Source: Candidatus Segatella intestinihominis (GTDB lineage Bacteria > Bacteroidota > Bacteroidia > Bacteroidales > Bacteroidaceae). From it: 5,048 nucleotides of DNA. Shown in pieces: positions 1-5,048 of the stretch. The notes under the pieces were generated by a model. It was given only the letters and a program-made list of their open reading frames with translations, was not told the origin of the DNA and searched no databases. Both the position numbers and the translations under genes were made by a program. Each line of letters begins with the position of its first letter. The stretch's first letter is position 1. The DNA lies in NCBI GenBank assembly GCA_900548535.1, contig URLG01000120.1, positions 1-5,048 of the forward strand, given 5' to 3'.

Positions 1-446
1 GTACCGAGCACCCTTACATGTCCATGCTCTCCCATCACATCGAAAGGATGCTGTTCATCATGCTTCACCTGATAATAGATACATCCCTTCATCTCCACCT
101 TTCTGCAATCATCTTCCTGATAGGAAAGAGAAGAATGAGGCATCAACGAAACCTTCGTTCCATCAGGCAGATGATACGCCATTACTTCCGATCCAGCAGA
201 AAGCGTCACCGCCTTTGGCTGCAAAAGCGTATAGGCTCCTATGGTGAAGAGCACCAGAATAGATGCTGCCACAGCTATCCAGCGGATGCGACGCATACGT
301 AAAGATACAGTTGCTGCATGCGAAACTTCTTCATCAGCAATGCCAACCCGAGCCTTCACCTTCTGCAAGGCCTTCCTGGTATCCAGCTTGCCCGGCTGAA
401 AATACTTCAGCACAAAATCCTGTTCATTCTTGTTGATCTTCATCAT
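1..446 (-). CDS. FecR-family anti-sigma / signal-transducing protein (3' partial)
   Basis: This inner-membrane regulator would relay the state of an STN-containing receptor to an ECF sigma factor. Only 148 complete codons are present; the frame runs off the left edge. The ATG at 446 is followed at once by a second ATG (443), and either could be used. AAAGGGA lies 4 bases before the first. Residues 1-52 are a short basic cytoplasmic part. Residues 54-75 (IRWIAVAASILVLFTIGAYT) form a single membrane helix. From about residue 82 comes the periplasmic FecR domain: LPDGTKVSLMPHSSLSY (93-109), KVEMKGCIYYQV (116-127), HPFDV (133-137) and VRVLGT (144-149, last codon incomplete). The missing remainder should hold the end of the FecR domain and a C-terminal DUF4974-type domain. 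The usual GEAYF-like core is GCIYY here. The gene starts 17 bases after the preceding stop, so it belongs to the receptor operon. No sigma-factor gene is visible. Confidence 0.88.
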   Translation of the reverse strand, partial: MMKINKNEQDFVLKYFQPGKLDTRKALQKVKARVGIADEEVSHAATVSLRMRRIRWIAVAASILVLFTIGAYTLLQPKAVTLSAGSEVMAYHLPDGTKVSLMPHSSLSYQEDDCRKVEMKGCIYYQVKHDEQHPFDVMGEHGHVRVLG

Positions 447-450
447 AGAA

Positions 451-463
451 TCCCTTTCTTCCT
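451..463 (-). promoter_or_regulatory. Ribosome binding site for the FecR-like gene
   Basis: The 17-base gap between the stop at 464 and the ATG at 446 reads AGGAAGAAAGGGATTCT on the minus strand. The AAAGGGA element, 4 bases before the ATG, is a plausible Shine-Dalgarno-like site. There is no room for a promoter or terminator, so translation depends on the transcript from upstream. Confidence 0.5.
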
Positions 464-1153
464 TTAAAATTGTCCTGTAATAGATGCAAAGAGCGTATTG
501 GTATGCTTATACTTCTCGATGCCATTATATCGCTTACCCTTCGTATAGCGGATATTTTTTCTGCCATTTTCGATATTGAAATCGCTTGTCAGCCATCCCA
601 AAGATAGAAACACGTCGCCCGAACGGAAGGTCAAAGCCGACTTGATGCGCCAAGCCAGCCATTTTCCGCCATGATTACTGACGGTTCGGGTAGTTGCATT
701 ACCATAAAGCTCATCTGTATAAGATGCAGGATGCCCCACACCTTGTGCGTCTTTGATTTCGGTAAAAGATACCCTATCATTATAAAATGGCGTGATGCAG
801 AGTCCCGGCTCGCAATGCAGCAACAAGCCCGCAGTACGACGCTTGCTCAACCACAAGGTTGGAGTACGAAAAGCCAAGCCTGGCGTCAGGTTGATTTGAA
901 TAACCCTCTTCGGATCATATTCATCATCTTCATAACGTTCCATCAATGGTCTATCCCCGTGGTTATCGTTCCATTCTATTCCACAGGAAACACCGGCATA
1001 AGTCAGAGGATAATAGGCAAATGTCAACTCAACCATGTAGCTACATTCATTGGCATCACAAAGTCCGCCCGTAATACCTGCCACATAGCGCAGCAGTTTG
1101 GTATCTTGCTTTAGCTTCATGCGATTGATCATCTCCACACGCTGTTCAAAAGT

Positions 1154-1166
1154 CATAGAATCCTTC
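1154..1166 (-). promoter_or_regulatory. Possible internal restart site after the amber codon
   Basis: Inside the interrupted gene, codon 48 is ATG (1156-1154), preceded by GAAGGATTCT. Its AAGGA element with 4-base spacing closely resembles the FecR start site (AAGGGATTCT then ATGATG). Ribosomes that stop at codon 37 could restart here, about 30 bases downstream, which would limit loss of translation over the rest of the operon. The product would lack a signal peptide. This is a sequence resemblance only and could be chance. Confidence 0.25.
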
Positions 1167-1186
1167 ACCGCTTCCACGGTATCATT

Positions 1187-1189
1187 CTA
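1187..1189 (-). other. In-frame premature amber (TAG) codon
   Basis: Reading from the ATG at 1297, codons 34-40 are TAT AGT GTC TAG AAT GAT ACC. The same frame is open on both sides: signal peptide before, 240 codons after. The TAG sits in the mature N-terminus, after the signal peptide and before the first likely barrel strand. The three visible gene ends all use TAA, and no other in-frame TAG occurs in the roughly 1,380 visible codons of the other three genes. One isolated TAG therefore argues for a point mutation rather than a recoded genetic code. Confidence 0.85.
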
Positions 1190-1298
1190 GACACTATAAC
1201 CCGTATTCTTCTTTTGAGCAGAAACATCAGAACCCTGTGCCTTGCCGGCAATGGCAAAGCACAAGGCACCTAAAATGATAAAAAGACTTCTTTTCATA

Positions 1299-1308
1299 CT
1301 CCTCACCT
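1299..1308 (-). promoter_or_regulatory. Ribosome binding site that fixes the start at 1297
   Basis: On the minus strand the 14-base gap after the lipoprotein stop reads AAAAGGTGAGGAGT, directly before ATG. This purine-rich AGGTGAGGAG is an unusually good Shine-Dalgarno-like site for Bacteroidota, whose leaders are often only A-rich. With the signal peptide that follows, it shows the gene begins at 1297 and that the TAG at 1187-1189 lies inside it. Confidence 0.6.
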
Positions 1309-1311
1309 TTT

Positions 1312-2529
1312 TTATTTGGTATATATTCCGCCTTGATTATCCGATGGTGCCGATGGCAATGGGGCGATATACTTCGAAGCTTCACAGACATTAAATCCTG
1401 CCACTACACCGAAACCACCTTTTACGTTTGAATAAGTAGGTGTCACCTGCATCAATCCAGCGTCCGCCCAACTATTGCTCTGCGCATCGTTAATGCTCTT
1501 CAAGAAGCGATAGTACTCTGGAGTAACCTTGCAAAGTTGTACATTATAAGTAAAGCCAAACAAACGGTCCCAACCATCATACGTGTGCCAATAAGAATCA
1601 TTACTGTGCACTTCCAAATGCATCGTATAGGTCTGTCCATTTATCGTCCGGTCATTGAAGATATAAGCATCATCAAAGTATTTGTATTCGTCAAAGCCGA
1701 AATCATCATCCAACTCTGACTTCTTGTTAATCAATGGCTCACTGGTGGTCACCATCTCAGGCCAAACAATATTTGATGCCAAACTATCAAAACACCATTC
1801 ATATTCATCCTCCCTACCCCAATAATTAAGATAATCTTGGTAATTATTAACATAAACATCATGTTGCCATCTATTGCCTTCTTTGGGAACACCTTTCAAG
1901 TTTCCATATTTCTGCTTGCGAGTTACCTTCACAGAATAATAATCCGTGGTTGAAGCAGGGTCACTAAAAGTCGCTTCCAACTTATCTACCGAGAAATAAA
2001 CATCATGATCCGACGATTTCTCTTTCAAATGGATGTCACCTATATTTACATCAACCTTCTCGGGAATGGAAGTCGAAGCAGAAACCTCGGAGAGACCATC
2101 TGCCGATACCTGGACCTCAATCTTATCTCCTGCCTTCTGCTTTCCTACGGCATAATACTGTCCTATTAGGGTAGAAAGAGACCAACTATCGGAAACTTGA
2201 GAAAAGGACTGCGCTTCCTTTATGTTTTCGATACGTTTCACCTCCTGTGGCATTCCATTTACCTTATATACGACACTTGCATCCACGGTTAAACGTGATT
2301 GGGTATCTATATCTCCTTTGAAAGAAGAAACGGGCAAGCTTTTCGTTACAACGATAAGTGTGGTATCTCCCTCCGTTGGAAAACAATAAAGTACCAACCG
2401 GGGAGTATCTTGCAGCTTCTTTACATCAAAATCATCTATACAAGAAGAAAAGGCCACGCTCATCAAAAAGAAGAACAGTCCCCATCTCCAACTTACATTG
2501 ATTTTTATTCTTCTATGATTTGTATTCAT
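1312..2529 (-). CDS. DUF4249-like outer-membrane lipoprotein, partner of the TonB-dependent receptor
   Basis: This is a predicted lipoprotein of 405 residues. I chose the ATG at 2529. A TTG two codons earlier (2535) would also be in frame, but nothing favours it. The N-terminus has basic residues, a hydrophobic stretch (WGLFFFLMSVAF) and a lipobox ending at Cys30 (AFSSC). The next residues are IDDFD, an acidic run like the lipoprotein surface-export signal described in Bacteroidota, so exposure on the cell surface is likely. Features typical of DUF4249 proteins are the early RLVLYCFPTEGDTTLIVVTK segment, where a first beta domain begins, the late 'EYYRFLKSIN' helix (about 338-347) and 'YSNVKGGFGVVAG' (about 366-378) near the C-terminus. 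The gene starts 22 bases after the receptor stop and lies 14 bases before the next start, so it is surely co-transcribed. DUF4249 proteins recur next to receptors of this type and probably assist ligand capture; their exact role is unknown. Confidence 0.85.
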   Translation of the reverse strand: MNTNHRRIKINVSWRWGLFFFLMSVAFSSCIDDFDVKKLQDTPRLVLYCFPTEGDTTLIVVTKSLPVSSFKGDIDTQSRLTVDASVVYKVNGMPQEVKRIENIKEAQSFSQVSDSWSLSTLIGQYYAVGKQKAGDKIEVQVSADGLSEVSASTSIPEKVDVNIGDIHLKEKSSDHDVYFSVDKLEATFSDPASTTDYYSVKVTRKQKYGNLKGVPKEGNRWQHDVYVNNYQDYLNYWGREDEYEWCFDSLASNIVWPEMVTTSEPLINKKSELDDDFGFDEYKYFDDAYIFNDRTINGQTYTMHLEVHSNDSYWHTYDGWDRLFGFTYNVQLCKVTPEYYRFLKSINDAQSNSWADAGLMQVTPTYSNVKGGFGVVAGFNVCEASKYIAPLPSAPSDNQGGIYTK

Positions 2530-2551
2530 ATACAATGAAATTTCTTTTGTT

Positions 2552-5048
2552 TTAAAACTTGATAGTATAGCTAAATGAAGGTATTATTGGAATAAATCCC
2601 TTGTTTTTCGCCTCAAACTGCTGCGTACCCTCATTATAGTCCACCTTGACGTACATCGAGTTAAGATGGCAATAAGCATTATAGATGCTCAAATTCCAAA
2701 TGCGCTCATGTCCATGCTTGGTGACATGACGGAAATCGAATCCCAAGTCCAAGCGATGATAAGCTGGAAGCGTCAAATTATTGGGGATGGCATAGACATA
2801 AGAGGCGGAATTCCACCACTTCCCGTAATACTTGCCTTCTTGATCTGGCAAGCTTGGAAATGCCGCCAACTGGGTTGGCACCGTGGCATGATTGCCCGTG
2901 TGATAGTTCCAGACCGCAAAGCAACTCACCTTCTTGTTGAACGCATACCGCAAGGACAGATTCAACTTATGGCGGTTGTCAAACTTGTCGTAATACCAAT
3001 CCTGATAGAAGTCATCATACTTTCGCTTGTTCCAAGAGAGCGTATAAGAACCACTCAAAGTCAGATGATTGGTGCGATAAGTGGCATCAGCCTCAACGCC
3101 ATAGAAGAGCCCCTTGCCATCCATCACTTGCGAATCCCAATGCTCAACAGGCGGCTCTATGCCTACCCAACTGCTGTATTGAAGCAGATGCTTGGACAAC
3201 TTGTAATACCCTTCGAGCGACAGAAGCCAATGGCGGTTGGGCTGGGCATAGATTCCTGCCGCAAACTGATAAGAACGCATTGGCTTCAGATTTCGGGTAG
3301 TCGGTACCCAATAATCCGTAGGCAAGGACAAGTAGCTGTTAGAGACCTTATGCACATACTGGGTCATCTGAGTAAAGGAAGCCTTCAGCGACACCTCATT
3401 GCTCAGTTGATATTTCAGGGCAAAACGTGGGTCGATATTCAAGAAGTTCTTGTTACTGATATGAAAAAGGCCCATATTGAAGCCAACATTCATACTCCAG
3501 TTGCGGTTGATATTGATTTCATCCTCTGCGTATACCGTCCACTCATGCGCCACATGACGATTACTACTATTCATTCGGATGGTATCAACTTGGGCTGATG
3601 CATTTCCCTCATATCCAGTATAATCCAATTGCATAGCTGTCTGGGGGCGAAAGAGATGCATCGTATAGTCGCTTCCAAAACGGAAATGATGACGAGGGTT
3701 CGGACGGTAATCGAATGCCAGACGATAGCCCGCATCATAAATCGTTGAGGTATAACCATGCTCCAAGTGAGTGACAGAAGTGGCATTCTCTCCCGAAGGA
3801 TTGATATAACGATCATCATCCAAGGAATACAACTTGGAACGATTATGGGAATACACTGCTGTAATGTTTGAAAAGAGCTTCGGAGAGAACAGGTAGTTCC
3901 AGTTGAGTGCAACATTAAAGTTTCCCCAATCCAGCTGCGACTTCGTCAAGTCCTTGTCATAGCTTTGGTTGGGTTGATACCCATCTGCCTTACTTTGATC
4001 AAAATCATCCTTCACGTCCCAGCTGTCTTTTCCTTGATAGAGACTCAAGTCTATTTTCGAACGGTCGTTGAAACGATGGGTTACCTTGGCATTCAGGTCC
4101 ATGAAGTAATAGCCTATCGAAAGTTTCTCATCCGGATCAGAGAAAGCCTTGGTCAGGGGACGGGACAGCAAATCCAACCAGGAACGGCGCATACCTATAT
4201 TATAAGAGGTCTTGCCTTTCCGGATAGGTCCCTCAAACTGCACACTGGCATCAAGCAGTCCGATGCGATAGGCACCATGAAACTGATTCATGTTTCCATC
4301 GGCTGTACGCACATCCACCACCGACGACAATCTTCCACCATATCGTGCAGGAAAGCCGCTCTTGTAGAAATCCACGTTTTTCACCACATCGGCATTGAAA
4401 CTAGAGAAAAGCCCCAGCGCATGATTCGTATCATAAAGCGGAGTACCATCCATCAGATAAAGGTTCTCATCACCATTGCCGCCATGCACATAGAGTCCGC
4501 TTGCCAACTCCTGTCCTTCTGCCACTCCACTCACACGCTGCAGGGTCTTCACCACATCCGGCGAAGACATCAGGGCAAACTCTGTCTTGATATCCTTGTT
4601 CGAAAAGGAGCGCTTGCCGGTTTGTGTGGTCAGAAGCGGAGAGTTCAAGTCGCCATCTACCACCACCTCAGGCAATTTACCATCAACATGGAGTGCCATA
4701 TTATGATGCATATCTTTCGAGAGATTCAGTTTCTCTACCTTGTCGGCATAGCCCACATACGAAAAGCGAAGCTGGTGCTCGCCTTCGGGCAGGGTAAGCG
4801 AAAAGAAACCATATTCATTGGTGGTTGTACCGATGCCATCCGTCAGATCATAGATGGTGGCATTAATCAGCGATTCGCCACTCTCGTCACGGACGTATCC
4901 GCTGAGAGTGTGGCGACGCTGAACCTGCTGAACTTTGTGATCTATATTCATGTAAGACGATGATATCTGTTGTACGGGTTTTCGCTTCAATATCACATAG
5001 TTCGCATTGATAGTATATAGAATATGAGTTTTCTCGAAAAGCGCCTTC
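2552..5048 (-). CDS. TonB-dependent outer-membrane receptor with STN signalling domain (5' partial)
   Basis: This is an outer-membrane importer that takes up a ligand using TonB-ExbBD energy. The frame is open to the right edge, giving 831 visible codons and a TAA stop at 2554-2552. The GTG at 4996 is not a convincing start, because the 17 residues before it continue a protein and no signal peptide follows it. Counting from the first full codon at 5047, residues 1-21 (LFEKTHILYTINANYVILKR) match the end of an STN domain. Residues 46-120 form a carboxypeptidase-D regulatory-like beta-sandwich. LPEVVVDGD (125-133) resembles a TonB box. The plug spans about 145-252, with VHGGNGDENLYLMDGTPLY at 187-205 and YKSGFPARYGGRLSSVVDVR at 228-247. 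The rest is a 22-strand-type barrel rich in aromatic alternation, ending in Phe. No SusD gene follows; a DUF4249-like lipoprotein does. An STN domain marks receptors that also signal to FecR-type regulators. Family assignment is firm; the substrate is unknown. Confidence 0.95.
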   Translation of the reverse strand, partial: KALFEKTHILYTINANYVILKRKPVQQISSSYMNIDHKVQQVQRRHTLSGYVRDESGESLINATIYDLTDGIGTTTNEYGFFSLTLPEGEHQLRFSYVGYADKVEKLNLSKDMHHNMALHVDGKLPEVVVDGDLNSPLLTTQTGKRSFSNKDIKTEFALMSSPDVVKTLQRVSGVAEGQELASGLYVHGGNGDENLYLMDGTPLYDTNHALGLFSSFNADVVKNVDFYKSGFPARYGGRLSSVVDVRTADGNMNQFHGAYRIGLLDASVQFEGPIRKGKTSYNIGMRRSWLDLLSRPLTKAFSDPDEKLSIGYYFMDLNAKVTHRFNDRSKIDLSLYQGKDSWDVKDDFDQSKADGYQPNQSYDKDLTKSQLDWGNFNVALNWNYLFSPKLFSNITAVYSHNRSKLYSLDDDRYINPSGENATSVTHLEHGYTSTIYDAGYRLAFDYRPNPRHHFRFGSDYTMHLFRPQTAMQLDYTGYEGNASAQVDTIRMNSSNRHVAHEWTVYAEDEININRNWSMNVGFNMGLFHISNKNFLNIDPRFALKYQLSNEVSLKASFTQMTQYVHKVSNSYLSLPTDYWVPTTRNLKPMRSYQFAAGIYAQPNRHWLLSLEGYYKLSKHLLQYSSWVGIEPPVEHWDSQVMDGKGLFYGVEADATYRTNHLTLSGSYTLSWNKRKYDDFYQDWYYDKFDNRHKLNLSLRYAFNKKVSCFAVWNYHTGNHATVPTQLAAFPSLPDQEGKYYGKWWNSASYVYAIPNNLTLPAYHRLDLGFDFRHVTKHGHERIWNLSIYNAYCHLNSMYVKVDYNEGTQQFEAKNKGFIPIIPSFSYTIKF
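4985..5047 (-). other. C-terminal part of an STN (secretin/TonB short N-terminal) domain
   Basis: The 21 codons at the right edge, in frame with the receptor, encode the pattern 'A-L-F-x-x-T-x-I-x-Y-x-I-x-x-N-Y-V-I-L-K'. This is the usual last two-strand section of Bacteroidota STN domains, just before the linker to the carboxypeptidase-D regulatory-like domain. In FecA-type transducers this periplasmic domain contacts the FecR anti-sigma protein. The signal peptide and the first half of the domain must lie beyond position 5048. The call rests on pattern recognition of a short segment. Confidence 0.75.

Larger units (their letters stand above)
464..1297 (-). pseudogene. Exported outer-membrane beta-barrel-like protein, interrupted by an in-frame TAG
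   Basis: From the ATG at 1297 the frame encodes a clear signal peptide (MKRSLFIILGALCFAIAG, then KAQ, cleavage probably after Ala20). It then meets TAG at codon 37 (1189-1187) and continues open for 240 more codons to the TAA at 466-464. The downstream 237-codon stretch beginning at the GTG at 1177 is therefore the body of the same gene, not a separate gene with its own start. That body has amphipathic strand-and-turn segments rich in Tyr, Trp and Phe (for example FAYYPLTYAGVSCGIEW, GDVFLSLGWLTSDF) and ends in TGQF. A final Phe is the usual C-terminus of an outer-membrane barrel. I do not recognise the exact family. The intact length would be 277 residues. A CAG-to-TAG change (Gln to stop) is a simple explanation. 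Without the signal peptide, any product restarted internally would stay in the cytoplasm. A sequencing error or tRNA suppression cannot be excluded. Confidence 0.75.

Noticed and set aside
18..302. Plus-strand open frame of 94 codons at the left edge
   Set aside because: It is antisense to the FecR-like gene, which has a membrane helix and clear FecR motifs. The peptide is rich in His, Arg and Ile with no protein-like pattern.
671..1114. Plus-strand open frame of 147 codons opposite the interrupted barrel gene
   Set aside because: The minus-strand frame gives strand-like segments and a terminal Phe in a coherent operon, whereas the plus-strand product has no recognisable features.
1187..1189. 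TAG read as glutamine by an alternative genetic code
   Set aside because: The other three genes have no in-frame TAG over about 1,380 codons, which would be unlikely if TAG were an ordinary sense codon. A single mutation is simpler.
1237..1269. 8-base inverted repeat (GTGCCTTG / CAAGGCAC) with a 17-base loop, and a second competing short stem inside it
   Set aside because: It lies in signal-peptide codons rich in Ala and Gly, has no T-run after it, and is not in an intergenic position. It is most likely a by-product of codon choice rather than a terminator or switch.
2666..3598. Plus-strand open frame of 310 codons
   Set aside because: It is antisense to the barrel part of the receptor, with no family pattern, signal or start context, so it is a shadow frame.
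3571..3915. Minus-strand frame of 114 codons inside the receptor gene
   Set aside because: It overlaps the receptor in another frame on the same strand, and the receptor frame is continuous through it, so this is a shadow.
3965..4963. Long open frame on the plus strand, 332 codons
   Set aside because: It lies wholly antisense to the receptor, whose domains and motifs are clear. The encoded sequence is low-quality, with no recognisable domain, and fits a shadow of codon use.
4994..4996. GTG at 4996 as the receptor start
   Set aside because: The upstream codons in frame continue an STN-like domain and the region after the GTG has no signal peptide, so the true start lies outside the window.

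Overview
The window looks like part of a chromosome of a Bacteroidota member, probably order Bacteroidales and plausibly Prevotella-like. The genus is an inference from protein style and moderate base composition. The evidence is a TonB-dependent receptor with a Bacteroidota-type carboxypeptidase-D regulatory-like domain, a DUF4249-type lipoprotein, a short FecR-type anti-sigma regulator, and outer-membrane proteins ending in Phe. Every real gene lies on the minus strand, so transcription runs from the right edge to the left edge.

In transcription order the layout is as follows. (1) Positions 5048-2552 hold a TonB-dependent outer-membrane receptor. Its reading frame is still open at the right edge, where it shows the tail of an STN (secretin/TonB short N-terminal) signalling domain. 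(2) Positions 2529-1312 hold a DUF4249-like surface lipoprotein. (3) Positions 1297-464 hold an exported, probable outer-membrane beta-barrel protein of 277 codons, interrupted by an in-frame TAG at codon 37. (4) From 446 to the left edge is the first half of a FecR-family anti-sigma/signal-transducing protein. The gaps are 22, 14 and 17 bases, so the four genes are very probably one operon. No promoter or terminator lies within the window, and no stretch over 300 bases lacks a gene.

Functionally this reads as a cell-surface signalling and uptake locus. The receptor imports a ligand across the outer membrane with TonB energy. The DUF4249 lipoprotein sits where SusD-type lids sit in Sus-like systems. 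The STN domain of the receptor would contact the periplasmic part of a FecR-like protein, which in turn controls an ECF sigma factor (none is visible here). The substrate cannot be read from the sequence. I see no mobile element, CRISPR array, RNA gene or clearly new class of system. The most noteworthy points are the premature amber codon in gene 3, the position of FecR at the 3' side of the receptor operon, and the altered FecR core motif.
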